Position numbers and translations under genes: made by a program. Of a DNA stretch of 64,000 nt, positions 8,751 to 18,479 are shown piece by piece (position 1 is the stretch's first letter; every line of letters begins with the position of its first letter). The stretch comes from Saprospirales bacterium (GTDB lineage Bacteria > Bacteroidota > Bacteroidia > Chitinophagales > Saprospiraceae). The stretch spans positions 1 to 64,000 of the forward strand of contig JADJBL010000045.1 in NCBI GenBank assembly GCA_016703765.1, given 5' to 3'. The notes beneath the pieces were generated by a model. The model searched no databases. It was not told the DNA's origin and saw only the letters and a program-made list of their open reading frames with translations.

Positions 8751-9635
8751 TTATTTCTTTGGTTGGTATGAAAACCGGTGGATCAGGGGAAGGCCTTCTT
8801 TTCCTTCGTTGGAGATGTACATCGTTCCGTCTCCATCGAAGCAGAGCCCTTCGGGTTGAGGGTGCACCTTTTTGCTCAACTTCTGGATATAGAGGATTTC
8901 GCCGCTTTGCCGGTCGAGGACCAGGAGGAGTTTGCCTACGGAAGACAAAAGATAGAGCTGTCCGTTGATCGGGTGGATGGCCAGGGCGGAGGGCGAAAAA
9001 GACAGTTCGGGCTGCGAAGGGTCGAAAACCTCCTGGAGCTTTTCCCAGCGATCGAGGGTTGGGTTGGCGCGAATAAAGGCCACGATGGAATCCCAATGGA
9101 TGGTATAGACCGGAATGGTGTCGTAGGTCAGGGTTTTCAGGTCGAAAGAAAGCACGGCGCGGGACTTGGGGACTCCACCGTAATTGCCCTTACAACTGAG
9201 GAGGAGCCGGTTTTTGGCCGGTTCGTGGGCCAGGCCTTCTACATCGCAGGCCTTGCTCAGGGGCGATTCGTATTTCACCACGACCTGCTCCGGGGTGGCC
9301 GGTTTCTGTATGCGGTAGATGTTTCCGTTGCTTTTTACGGCATAGATCTCGCCGTTCACCACTTCCACATCCTCATAGTCGCCGTCTTTCCAGAACGTCA
9401 CTTCCTTCACCACGGCCCCGTTGGTTTTGTCGATCGTAAAAAAGCGGCCCGTTTCGTCTTCCACGGCGACCAACATCTTTTCATCGAAGCCCAGGGTAAT
9501 GCCGGAGATCTCTTTAAGTGCCATGGGCAGTTCGAAGGTCTGGGTGGCCGAATCGAGCTGATACGGAAAATCGGTCAATATGGGAGTAGGAAGGCATCCC
9601 TGTAAAAGCAGGGTGAGGAAAAGGCTTATGGACAT
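8751..9635 (-). CDS. SdiA-regulated-domain lipoprotein (beta-propeller)
   Basis: About 294 residues from MSISLF (9635) with lipobox LLQGC at Cys14; a start at 9659 is possible and would overlap the cyclase gene by 13 nt. The mature protein reads as a propeller: LKEISGITLGFDEKMLVAVEDETGRFF, DVEGLAHEPAKNRLLLSCKG, SALAIHPINGQLYLLSS and PEGLCFDGDGTMYISNEG. This pattern is the SdiA-regulated/esterase-like-phytase superfamily (YjiK-like). Function is not established for the family. It follows the cyclase gene by about 11 nt and is very likely co-transcribed with it; this coupling is the only hint of a role. Confidence 0.8.
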   Translation of the reverse strand: MSISLFLTLLLQGCLPTPILTDFPYQLDSATQTFELPMALKEISGITLGFDEKMLVAVEDETGRFFTIDKTNGAVVKEVTFWKDGDYEDVEVVNGEIYAVKSNGNIYRIQKPATPEQVVVKYESPLSKACDVEGLAHEPAKNRLLLSCKGNYGGVPKSRAVLSFDLKTLTYDTIPVYTIHWDSIVAFIRANPTLDRWEKLQEVFDPSQPELSFSPSALAIHPINGQLYLLSSVGKLLLVLDRQSGEILYIQKLSKKVHPQPEGLCFDGDGTMYISNEGKEGLPLIHRFSYQPKK

Positions 9636-9646
9636 GGGAATGCGGT

Positions 9647-12600
9647 TTAGGAGCGCCATTCTTCCAGCTGCGCAATGCGTTGTTTGTAAATGAATTTGGG
9701 CGTTTGGTCAAACAGATCCCGGTAAAGGGAAATGGCCTGATAATGGTCCTTTGGGTTGGGTTCGATCTCGAAGGCCAGAAAATGCAGCGCCGCTTTTTCG
9801 GCATTGCCGGGGTTTTTGGACAAGGCCTTTTCGATGTCCCGAAGCGTTTCTTCGCGGTTTCCCGCTTTTTGGTTGATCCGCAGACCCAGCAATTGCACAT
9901 CGAATAGCAGGTCCGGATTTCCCAGGTCAGTGGCTAACGCCAACACTTCTTCGTATATTTTCCTGCTCTCCTCCAAATTTCCGGTGGTAAGCAGGACCGT
10001 TGACTTTTCGGAGAGGCTGTTTCCCAGCACGAGCTTGTTGTTGATCTCGCGGGTCACTTCGATAGCCCGGTCGTAATATTCGAGCGAGCGCCCATGGTTG
10101 CCCATGAAAAAATGTACGTCGCCCAGGGTATTTACCGCCTTTGCGAGGCCTTTTTTATAACCGAGGTCCGTGCTTACGGTACAGGCTTTTTCCAGGTGCA
10201 GGATAGCCTCGTCGAAACGCCCCATCACGCTGAACAACTCTCCGAGCAGGCAATGGGCAATGGCGATCCCCTGCGGGTCGCCGAGTTCTTCCGCCAGTTC
10301 GAGGTCCTCCTGAAAATGCTCCATGGCGCCCTGGAAATCGCCTTTGCGCTCTTTGACGCTGCCCAGGCAGCCCACGGCGATAGCGTTGAGGAGCTTGTTG
10401 CCCAACTCCTGGGCCAGGACCAGCCCCTTTTCATGGCATTGCTGGGAGTTCTCGATGTCGCCCTTTTCGAAGTTGAGTATCCCCATGTTGATATGGAGGG
10501 TGGCCATGCCTTGTTTGTCCTGGTTTTGCCGGGCCAGTTCGAGCTGGGTTTGCAGCCAGCGCAGCCCTTCGTCGTAGGCGCCCTGGTTCATGTAGGCCAG
10601 GGCGAGGTTGGCTACGATCTGGGTGAAGGAGGCGCTGTATTCCAGTTCACGGCTCAGGTTGATGCTTTGGGTGAAAGAGGACTTGGCCGATTCGTAGTTT
10701 CCCTGCCGGAAAAACAAGTTGCCCAGATCTCCGTACACTTTTGCGATGCCAAAGGAATCGTTTACCGTTTCGAAGAAGGAGGCCGATAGTTCCAGGTAGA
10801 GCCTCGCCTCCTTGTATTCTCCCCGGAGGAGGAGCAGGTGCCCCAGGTTGTTGTGGGCTCTGCCGAGCAGGTTCTTCTCGCCCAGTTCCTTGGCCAGGAA
10901 AAGCGCTCTGTTGTATGCCGCACCGGCTTCGTCCCAGACTCCGGTGAGTTCGAGCACCTTTCCTTTGGAGAGAAGGGTTTGTATTTCGAGGGTTTTGTCT
11001 TCGACTTCCTTTTCCAGGAATTCGAGCAGTTTGTCGTAGCAGATGAGCGCCTGCCGGTTTTGATAGTACTGCCTGGCGTGTTCGGCCGCTTTTTGCAGGT
11101 ACTCCATGGTCTTGTCGAGCACATCGGATTGCTCGTAGTGAAAGGCGAGGTCGAAATAGTGGTCCTCCAGTTGGTCGGCGTATATTTTTTCGATGGCTTC
11201 GGCGATGAGCAGGTGCAGCTCCCGGAGGCGGGTGCGCATCTGCATGTCGTACACGGCTTCGCGGAGGAGGGAGTGCTTGAAGATATAGCGCAGCTCGTTC
11301 ATCGCCCGCCAAATCTGGCTTTTTTCTGCGAGTTTGATCTGTTCCTGCAGGACTTTGGAGGTATTGCCGTTCATCAGGGAAAAGGCCTCCTGCACCCTCA
11401 TCACCTCATTGAGCACGGGCACTTCAAATTCCCGGCCGATCACGGCTGCCGCCTTGACGGTCTCGCGCACCAGGGAGGAGAGCCGGTCGATACGGGCCGT
11501 GAGGATGGCCTGCACGGAATTGGACAGGCGGATGCTGTTGTCGCGGATATGCCACAAGCCGTCTTCATGGTCCAGCAGGTTGCTTTCCGTGAAATATTCG
11601 AGCAATTGCTCCAGGTAAAAGGGATTGCCGTTGGTGGTTCGCTGAAGGAGTTCGAAAAACTCCGGGCTGATCTGTCCTTTCAGGTAGGATTCGGCGTAGG
11701 TGCGAAGGGTCTCGGGTTGGAGGATGTTGAGGTCGATCTCCAGGAAGGGTATATTGCGGCCTTCGAGTCTTTCGCCTGTCAGGATTTGGGGCTTGGAGCC
11801 GTCGTCGGCATAGCGGGCCGGAAGGAGCACGAGGGCCGGGAAGTTGGCGACGCGGGGAAGGAACTGCTCCATAAAATCCCTGGAGCTTTCGTCGAGCCAA
11901 TGGGCGTCCTCCAGTTCGATGACCGTGGGCTGTACCAGGGATTCGGCGATGAAGAGGGTGGAAATGGCCGCGATGGTGTTCTGGTATCGGCCCGGGGCGT
12001 CGAGGCTCTGCCAGATGGAGTCTTCGGTTTTCAACCCTACGAGCGCAGCCAGGATGGGCTTGGTGCGCAGGAGCTCCCGCAGGACAGCGGGCGCCTCGGA
12101 GTGTTTGCTTTGCTGCAGGTGCTCGACCAGGTCGCCAAACCACTGTTCGAAATGTTTGAGGTTGGTGGCGGGTTCGAACTCGGGAGCCTGATCGAAGTAA
12201 TTTTTCAGGCAGTATATAAAGGCGTTGAAGGGTTTCCGGAGGATCTGGTCGGCCAGGGAGGTGAGCCAACTGATGGGGTAGGCCTCGGTGAGCTTTTTGC
12301 GCAGTTCGAAGACCAGCCGGCTTTTGCCGATTCCGGCTTCGCCGTAAATAAAGGCGATGCCTGCACGCTGCTGCTGGAAAACCTCCATCGAAAAGCGGAG
12401 CAGATCGCCGAATTCCTTGTCGCGACCCACCATGGCCCCTGCAAATGCGGGCTCCTGTTCGAGGTTGCGGCCCAGGAAAATATAGGTGGGCACGGGGCCG
12501 GGCACTCCTTTGTAGGAAATATCGCCCTTGTGTTTGAAAGAAAACAGGCGGTTTTTGCGCACCTCTTCGTCCACCAGCACCTCCCCCCAATCCGCATGGG

Positions 12601-13681
12601 TCATCAGGCGGGCTGCGAGGTTGACGCGGTTTCCGACCGCCGCATACTGGCAACGCTCGTCGCCGCCGACCAGGCCGGTATAGGCGATACCTGAGGTGAG
12701 GGCAATGCGGTACAGCAGCCTCGTTTCGTTTTGCAGCTCGGCCAGCTCCTCGCGGAGGGTGGTCACGAATTCAAGGGCCCGCCCAACGTTGTTTTCGAAG
12801 GAAACCGGGGCGCCGAAAAACCCAACCAGTACGCCCCCTTTGTCGCCGAAGTCCACCTCCTTGAAGTAGCCGGAAAAATTGTGGATCAACTCCAGGAAGA
12901 TGGAGGTAAACCGATCGAGGGTGTCGTGGTCTTCTACGCCCGAAAAGGAACAAAATACCGACACCACGCTGCGAAACTCCCCCCGTTCATTGAATTCGAT
13001 AACCTGCCGCGGCATAAACAGGGCCAGAATATCCTCCGGAAGCTGGGTTTCTATGATGTGGGGCGAAAGCGCCTGGGGCTTGGCGAAGGGAAGTGGGCAG
13101 GAAAGAAGGTGATAGCCCTTCGACCCATGTGACGTGGTGTGCACGATATCCGGTAGCTCCAATTTGAGCTCATCGTCCAGGACGATCTCCCCGATGCTGG
13201 CGTGCATCTGGCTTTCGGCGCATTGGTCGATGCCGGGTCCCCGGAAATAAAAGGACTGGCGGTTGCCGCCGACGAAGCCCCATTCCACTTTTCCGAAGGA
13301 AAGGCCCACCTTCATGCCGATGCGGAATTCCTCCATATTGAAATCGGGGGAAGAGACCAGACAGCAGATCTCGTCGGCCGTGAGGAGGAAGTCGGCCGTA
13401 TTGGAAGGGTTATCCTGCTTTGGGAAAATGGCGGTAAACGCGTCGCCCGCGAAATAGGGGATGAACCCACCCCGTTGGTAGACGAGGCTCACGGGCGGCC
13501 TGAAGATCGAGTTGAGGATGCGCGACAGCTTTTCGGCCCCGGCGTTGCCCTGCCGCATGAGCGTCTCGGTCATCGAGGTGAAACCCGACAGATCGACGAA
13601 CATGGTGTAGGCATCGAAACTGCCCTGCCGGACCCCCTTAAGGTATTGGTCCTGTATGAAAGGTGGTAAAAAATTCTTCAC
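9647..13681 (-). CDS. Tandem class III adenylyl/guanylyl cyclase with AAA ATPase and TPR domain
   Basis: A 1344-residue soluble protein with no signal peptide. Order: cyclase homology domain C1 (about 20-165), C2 (about 235-375), AAA_16 ATPase with Walker A GEAGIGKS at 447-454, then a long helical region with tetratricopeptide repeats (about 850-1330). C1 keeps the two metal-binding aspartates D30 (FVDLSGFT) and D80 (YFAGDAFT) but has D152/E156 where the transition-state Asn/Arg should be. C2 lacks the metal aspartates but keeps N354 and R358 (VGNRVNLAARL). One composite active site is therefore predicted at the C1-C2 interface, as in mammalian soluble adenylyl cyclase, which has the same domain order. 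Product (cAMP or cGMP) cannot be decided by eye. First gene of a two-gene unit with the propeller lipoprotein. Confidence 0.9.
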   Translation of the reverse strand: MKNFLPPFIQDQYLKGVRQGSFDAYTMFVDLSGFTSMTETLMRQGNAGAEKLSRILNSIFRPPVSLVYQRGGFIPYFAGDAFTAIFPKQDNPSNTADFLLTADEICCLVSSPDFNMEEFRIGMKVGLSFGKVEWGFVGGNRQSFYFRGPGIDQCAESQMHASIGEIVLDDELKLELPDIVHTTSHGSKGYHLLSCPLPFAKPQALSPHIIETQLPEDILALFMPRQVIEFNERGEFRSVVSVFCSFSGVEDHDTLDRFTSIFLELIHNFSGYFKEVDFGDKGGVLVGFFGAPVSFENNVGRALEFVTTLREELAELQNETRLLYRIALTSGIAYTGLVGGDERCQYAAVGNRVNLAARLMTHADWGEVLVDEEVRKNRLFSFKHKGDISYKGVPGPVPTYIFLGRNLEQEPAFAGAMVGRDKEFGDLLRFSMEVFQQQRAGIAFIYGEAGIGKSRLVFELRKKLTEAYPISWLTSLADQILRKPFNAFIYCLKNYFDQAPEFEPATNLKHFEQWFGDLVEHLQQSKHSEAPAVLRELLRTKPILAALVGLKTEDSIWQSLDAPGRYQNTIAAISTLFIAESLVQPTVIELEDAHWLDESSRDFMEQFLPRVANFPALVLLPARYADDGSKPQILTGERLEGRNIPFLEIDLNILQPETLRTYAESYLKGQISPEFFELLQRTTNGNPFYLEQLLEYFTESNLLDHEDGLWHIRDNSIRLSNSVQAILTARIDRLSSLVRETVKAAAVIGREFEVPVLNEVMRVQEAFSLMNGNTSKVLQEQIKLAEKSQIWRAMNELRYIFKHSLLREAVYDMQMRTRLRELHLLIAEAIEKIYADQLEDHYFDLAFHYEQSDVLDKTMEYLQKAAEHARQYYQNRQALICYDKLLEFLEKEVEDKTLEIQTLLSKGKVLELTGVWDEAGAAYNRALFLAKELGEKNLLGRAHNNLGHLLLLRGEYKEARLYLELSASFFETVNDSFGIAKVYGDLGNLFFRQGNYESAKSSFTQSINLSRELEYSASFTQIVANLALAYMNQGAYDEGLRWLQTQLELARQNQDKQGMATLHINMGILNFEKGDIENSQQCHEKGLVLAQELGNKLLNAIAVGCLGSVKERKGDFQGAMEHFQEDLELAEELGDPQGIAIAHCLLGELFSVMGRFDEAILHLEKACTVSTDLGYKKGLAKAVNTLGDVHFFMGNHGRSLEYYDRAIEVTREINNKLVLGNSLSEKSTVLLTTGNLEESRKIYEEVLALATDLGNPDLLFDVQLLGLRINQKAGNREETLRDIEKALSKNPGNAEKAALHFLAFEIEPNPKDHYQAISLYRDLFDQTPKFIYKQRIAQLEEWRS

Positions 13682-13720
13682 TGCCTGGCCTGGTCATCAA
13701 ATGATTCAACCGGAAAAATA

Positions 13721-13728
13721 CAAATTTA
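13721..13728 (-). promoter_or_regulatory. Possible -7 box for the cyclase operon
   Basis: TAAATTTG on the minus strand (TAnnTTTG), 40 nt before the cyclase ATG at 13681. No TTTG at the expected -33 position, so the call rests on the -7 box only. Confidence 0.35.
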
Positions 13729-13834
13729 TGGCGAGGATAAGACAGGGAATGAGAAAGCGGTAGGAATTATCGGGAATAGTGCAACTGGCGCGGTGGCGCC
13801 TTGTCCTTCCGCGAACGCAAAATCCAGAGCACCT

Positions 13835-16309
13835 ATGAAAAAACATCTTCTCGTTCCCGTCCTTCTCGCCGGGTTTTCTTCCGCTGTTTCGGGATTTGGC
13901 GATCCCCCCGCAAAAAAACAATTGGAAGCTTTCCGGATCGAGACCGGGATCAAGGTCGATGGAGCCCTGGATGAGGCCGAATGGCGAGAGGCCGTTTTGG
14001 CCGAACAATTCACCCAGACAGTGCCCAGCCCAGGAGCGCCCAGCAAACACCGCTCCGAGGTCCGTATCCTCTATAACGACGTGGCCCTTTTCGTCGGGGC
14101 CATACTCTACGACGAGCAGCCCGACAGCATCATGCAGGAGCTGACCGATCGCGACCAACTCGGCAATACCGACTATTTCGGCATCATCATCGACGCGTAT
14201 AAGGACGGCATCAACGGTCTTGGCTTTCTGACGACGCCCGCAGGCGTGCAATTCGACCTGAAATACTCTGCCCTTGGCGGAGGCGGAGGCCCCAGTATCG
14301 TCCAGGGGGGCGACACCAACTGGGATGCGGTTTGGGACGTCAAAACCCGCCGAACGCCGGAGGGTTGGAGTTTGGAAATGGTCATCCCCTATTCGGCGAT
14401 CCGTTTTCCCGCCCAGGCCGAACAGAGCTGGCATGTGAACTTCGTCCGGCAGGTCAGGCGCCATAGAGAGGAATCGTTCTGGAACCCCGTCGACCCGGAG
14501 CAGCAAGGCCTCGTGAACCAATCGGGCGAGCTGAACGGAATCCGCGACATCAAATCGCCGCTTCGGCTTTCGGCCACGCCTTTCGTGGCCGTGTACGCCG
14601 AAAATCTCCACGACCGCAACGGAAGCCCCGTCAACAGCTGGGGCCGCTCCTTTAACGGAGGCATGGACATCCGCTACGGCATCAACGACGCTTTTACGCT
14701 GGATATGACCCTGATCCCCGACTTCGGAGAGGCGATCTCCGACAACCAGGTGCTCAACCTGTCGCCTTTCGAGGTTTTTTTCAACGAAAACCGGCAGTTC
14801 TTTACCGAGGGGGTCGAGTTGTTCAACAAGGGTGGATGGTTCTACTCCCGCCGCGTCGGGGGCCGGCCCCTGTATTATTGGGATGTCGAAAATCAACTCC
14901 GGGAAAACGAAGAGATCATCTCCAACCCTACCAGCACCCAATTGCTCAATGCCACCAAGATATCGGGACGCACCAAAAAAGGGACCGGCCTGGGGCTTTT
15001 CAACGCCAGTTCGGGCGCCACCCATGCGGAGCTGGAGAATATGGAAACAGGGGAGACCCGCACGATTGAAACCAACCCTTTCAGCAATTACAACGTGCTG
15101 GTGTTCGACCAAAACCTGAAAAACAATTCCTACGTCACCCTGCTCAACACGAATGTCTGGCGTTCGGGCTCCGCTTACGACGCCAACCTCACCGGCACGG
15201 TCTTCGAACTGCGCACGAAAGACAACAATTACGGCCTGACCGGCCAGGGCGCGCTGAGCCAGCAATATCATCCGGATCGCACCGACCTGGGACATACCTA
15301 CTACCTGGGCCTCAGGAAGCTGAGCGGGCAGTGGCGCTGGGGCATGAACTATGGCGTGGAAAGCGATACCTACGACCCCAACGACCTGGGCTTTTTGTAC
15401 AACAACAATGGGGTGAGCTATTCCGCTTTCGGGAGTTTTAACCAATACAAACCCTTCGGCGCATTCAACAACGGGGGCGCGGAGATTTGGGTCGGCCACA
15501 ATCGATTGTACAAACCCGACCGGTTCATCGATTTCGGGATCAATGCCAACGCCTGGCTGACGACCAAAAAATTCTTTGCCTTCGGCGTATGGACCTATTT
15601 CGAGCCTTTGCCTTACCACGATTATTTTGAACCGAGGGTCGATGGACGTTTCCTGAAAATTTCGGACAACTACAATTTCGGCGGCTGGTTGTCGACCGAC
15701 TACCGGAAGAAACTGGCCTTTGATCTGGAGACCAACTATCGAATTTACAACGAGGCGAATCGCCGGCGTTTCAATATCTGGACTGCCGCGCGCTACCGCC
15801 TGAGCGACAAATGGAACATACGGCTCAGCAACTCCAACAACATTTGGCCCGACGACCTGGGCTTTACCACTTTTGACGAAAACGACCAGCCCATCCTGGG
15901 TCGCCGCGATCTGCTCACGATCGAGAATTCGCTGCAAACCAACTTTTCCTTCAGCAACCGCATGGTACTGTCCTTCCGTCTACGCCATTATTGGTCGAGG
16001 GTGCAGTACAAGCAGCTCTTCGACCTGAACGAAGACGGCACGCTGGCCCCCAGCGATTTCGACGAATTCCGCGACAACAGCTTCAACGCCTTCAACATCG
16101 ACTGCATCTACCGCTGGCGCTTCGCCCCCGGCTCGGACCTGTTCATCATTTGGAAAAACTCCATCTTCGGCTTCGACGATTTGGTCGAAACGGTGCGCTA
16201 CGACTACCGGGGCAGCGTGGATCAACTTTTCGAGCTACCCCAGCGCAACAGCTTGTCGCTGAAGCTGATCTACTACCTGGATTATCAGTTGATTACTTCG
16301 AAGATTTAG
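13835..16309 (+). CDS. CBM9-like/DUF5916 outer-membrane protein
   Basis: About 824 residues from MKKHLLVPVLLAG (13835), a signal peptide cleaved near AVSGFG; the upstream ATG at 13793 precedes it without purpose. Residues about 30-200 form a carbohydrate-binding family 9-like domain (IKVDGALDEAEWREA, then DYFGIIIDAYKDG), followed by the DUF5916 region, rich in aromatic residues and alternating strands typical of an outer-membrane beta-barrel and ending in an aromatic-containing strand. The family is frequent in Bacteroidota and often sits near transport or degradative genes, but a substrate has not been assigned here. Flanked by the cyclase on the opposite strand; the two share a 153-nt divergent region. 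Confidence 0.85.
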   Translation: MKKHLLVPVLLAGFSSAVSGFGDPPAKKQLEAFRIETGIKVDGALDEAEWREAVLAEQFTQTVPSPGAPSKHRSEVRILYNDVALFVGAILYDEQPDSIMQELTDRDQLGNTDYFGIIIDAYKDGINGLGFLTTPAGVQFDLKYSALGGGGGPSIVQGGDTNWDAVWDVKTRRTPEGWSLEMVIPYSAIRFPAQAEQSWHVNFVRQVRRHREESFWNPVDPEQQGLVNQSGELNGIRDIKSPLRLSATPFVAVYAENLHDRNGSPVNSWGRSFNGGMDIRYGINDAFTLDMTLIPDFGEAISDNQVLNLSPFEVFFNENRQFFTEGVELFNKGGWFYSRRVGGRPLYYWDVENQLRENEEIISNPTSTQLLNATKISGRTKKGTGLGLFNASSGATHAELENMETGETRTIETNPFSNYNVLVFDQNLKNNSYVTLLNTNVWRSGSAYDANLTGTVFELRTKDNNYGLTGQGALSQQYHPDRTDLGHTYYLGLRKLSGQWRWGMNYGVESDTYDPNDLGFLYNNNGVSYSAFGSFNQYKPFGAFNNGGAEIWVGHNRLYKPDRFIDFGINANAWLTTKKFFAFGVWTYFEPLPYHDYFEPRVDGRFLKISDNYNFGGWLSTDYRKKLAFDLETNYRIYNEANRRRFNIWTAARYRLSDKWNIRLSNSNNIWPDDLGFTTFDENDQPILGRRDLLTIENSLQTNFSFSNRMVLSFRLRHYWSRVQYKQLFDLNEDGTLAPSDFDEFRDNSFNAFNIDCIYRWRFAPGSDLFIIWKNSIFGFDDLVETVRYDYRGSVDQLFELPQRNSLSLKLIYYLDYQLITSKI

Positions 16310-16369
16310 GCGGGGTGGTCAGGCCTACTTGATTATTATAACCTGAGCCTTACCTTATTCAAAGAAATT

Positions 16370-16559
16370 CAACCGCTCCGCGGTTGTTCACCCATCGCAC
16401 TTTTACCCCCGATTGCATCGGGGGCTATAAATATTAAACCCTTTCAGGGTTTCTTTTCTGCCAATAAGGTTATCAATCCCGAAGGGATTAAATGTTCATA
16501 GCCCCCGATATAATCGGGGGGGGCGGTGAAATTCAGATAGAGCAACCGCAAAGCGGTTG
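16370..16559. repeat. REPIN-like mirrored array of six hairpins
   Basis: Six perfect small palindromes in mirror order. A: CAACCGC-tcc-GCGGTTG (16370-16386). B: CCCCCGAT-tgc-ATCGGGGG (16406-16424). C: AAACCCT-ttc-AGGGTTT (16436-16452). C': AATCCC-gaa-GGGATT (16475-16489). B': CCCCCGAT-ata-ATCGGGGG (16502-16520). A': CAACCGC-aaa-GCGGTTG (16543-16559). The spacers are also inverted copies (TTCACC/GGTGAA, GGCTAT/ATAGCC), so the whole 190 nt is one large imperfect palindrome. It lies between the convergent ends of the CBM9 gene and aspS. It resembles REP doublets mobilised by REP-associated (RAYT) transposases; no transposase is in the window. Confidence 0.85.
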
Positions 16560-16602
16560 AATAATAAACTCAATGCCCGACTTCATTGAATTGGACCCAA
16601 AC

Positions 16603-18374
16603 TTATGTCCCCTGCTTTTCGATTTTGACCTCCAAAAACAACTCCTTCAACTGCCCCCCATCGATCTCCGAGGGCGCGTCGATCATCATGTCGCGGCCCT
16701 GGTTGTTTTTCGGGAATGCGATAAAATCGCGGATGGTGCTCTGGCCCGACATCACCGCGCAGAGGCGGTCGAAACCGAAGGCGATGCCACCGTGGGGCGG
16801 CGCGCCGTATTCAAAGGCGCCCAGGAGGAAGCCGAACTGATTTTCGGCCTGCTCCGGCGTAAAGCCCAGCAACTTGAAGTTTTTCTCCTGCAATTCCCGG
16901 TTGTGAATACGAATGGAGCCCCCGCCAATCTCCACGCCGTTGATGACCAGGTCGTAGGCGTCGGCGCGGAGGTTTTTCAGCGTTTGGAAATCACCGTCCA
17001 TCATGCGCGGGATATCGTCTTTCTTGGGGGAGGTAAAGGGGTGGTGCATGGCGAAAAAGCGCTGTGAGTCTTCGTCCCATTCGAGCAGGGGAAGTCGAGA
17101 ACCCAATGGGGTTTGAAATCCATGGGTTTCATCAGGCCCATCCTCTGCCCCATTTCCAGGCGCAGTTGGCCGAGCTGTTTGCGGGTCTTCTCCTCCTCTC
17201 CAGCCATCACGAGAATCAGGTCGCCGGGTTTGGCGTTCATTTTTTCGGCCCAGGCCTTGAGGTCTTCTTCGGAGAAAAACTTATCGACGGAGGACTTGAG
17301 CGTACCGTCTTCGTTGTAGCGCACATAGACCAGCCCCTTGGCGCCGATCTGCGGGCGCTTGATCCAATCGGTGAGGTCGTCGAGCTGCTTGCGGGTATAA
17401 TTGGCCTGGCCTTCGGCGCAGATGCCGACCACCAGTTCGGCGCTGTCGAATACAGGGAAGTTTTTGCCCCTGGCCAGTTCGTTCAGTTCGCAAAATTCCA
17501 TGCCGAAGCGCAGGTCCGGCTTGTCCGAGCCGAAGCGGCGCAGGGCCTCGTCGTACGACATGCGCGGAAAATCCGGCAGGTCGATGCCCAGGGTGGCCTT
17601 GAACAGGTATTTGGTCAGCCCTTCGAAAGTATTGAGGATGTCTTCGCGGGTAACAAACGACATTTCGCAGTCGATCTGGGTAAATTCCGGCTGACGATCG
17701 GCACGCAAATCCTCGTCGCGGAAACATTTCACGATCTGGAAATAGCGGTCGAAACCGGCCACCATCAATATTTGCTTGAAGGTTTGCGGCGACTGCGGCA
17801 GGGCGTAAAACTGGCCCGGGTTCATCCGGCTGGGCACCACGAAGTCGCGGGCGCCTTCCGGGGTACTCTTGATGAGAAAAGGCGTTTCCACTTCCACGAA
17901 ACCTTCCCCGGCGAGGTATTTGCGGGTTTCCAGGGCCAGGTTGCTGCGGAAAATGATATTGCGCTGCACGGGACTGCGGCGCAGGTCGAGATAGCGGTAT
18001 TTCATGCGGATATCGTCGCCCCCGTCGGTTTCGTCCTCGATCGTAAAGGGCGGAATTTTAGAGGGGTTGAGCACCTGGAGGCTGCGAACCTCCACCTCGA
18101 TATCTCCGGTAGGTCGATTGGCATTTTTGCTGCTGCGTTCGCGCACCGGGCCGGAAACGGAGATCACGAATTCGCGCCCCAGCTTGCGGGCCTGCTGGTA
18201 GAGCTCGTTATCAGTTTCGGCGCTGAAGACCAATTGGGTGATGCCGTAGCGGTCGCGCAGGTCGATGAAGGCCATGGCGCCCAGGTCGCGGTTGGTCTGC
18301 ACCCATCCGCTGAGGGTGACTTCCTGTCCGGTATGTTCGAGGCGTAATTCGCCACAGGTATGCGTGCGGTACAT
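16603..18374 (-). CDS. aspS: Aspartyl-tRNA synthetase, frame broken once
   Basis: Charges tRNA-Asp in the cytoplasm. Starts at 18374 with the anticodon-binding OB-fold ([31 protein letters not shown]). The class II catalytic core follows with motif 2 ([23 protein letters not shown]), then the bacterial GAD insertion (about 18374 minus 900 to 1250 nt, [26 protein letters not shown]), and motif 3 near the end ([15 protein letters not shown]). The frame shifts at the GGGG run 17088-17091: one additional base restores [19 protein letters not shown] synthetase of this kind is essential, so the break is almost certainly an error in the sequence. Restored length is about 590 residues, normal for the bacterial family. 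Confidence 0.95.
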
Positions 18375-18401
18375 AAGGAGTTGGTTTATTTAAATGGAGG
18401 T

Positions 18402-18409
18402 CAAAATTA
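18402..18409 (-). promoter_or_regulatory. Possible -7 box for aspS
   Basis: TAATTTTG on the minus strand (TAnnTTTG), 28 nt before the aspS ATG at 18374. The -33 box is not evident. Confidence 0.35.
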
Positions 18410-18451
18410 CCGGGATTAACTGAGAAAGGCAAAGCCGGGGCAAAATATGTC

Positions 18452-18459
18452 TATATTTG
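18452..18459 (+). promoter_or_regulatory. -7 box for the GGGP synthase gene
   Basis: TATATTTG matches TAnnTTTG and lies 20 nt before ATG 18480. It sits inside the extension that a start at 18447 would add, which supports 18480 as the true start. No clear TTTG at -33. Confidence 0.45.
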
Positions 18460-18479
18460 GCCTGACCGAGCATCTTTCA

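Noticed and set aside
10838-12694. 618-codon plus-strand open frame inside the cyclase gene
   Set aside because: Antisense to the tandem cyclase/ATPase/TPR protein, low-complexity product rich in G/V/L; no start signal or domain.
13706-15937. 743-codon open frame on the minus strand opposite the CBM9 gene
   Set aside because: Lies fully antisense to a gene with clear domains; its product has no recognisable signature and is a by-product of GC-rich codon use.
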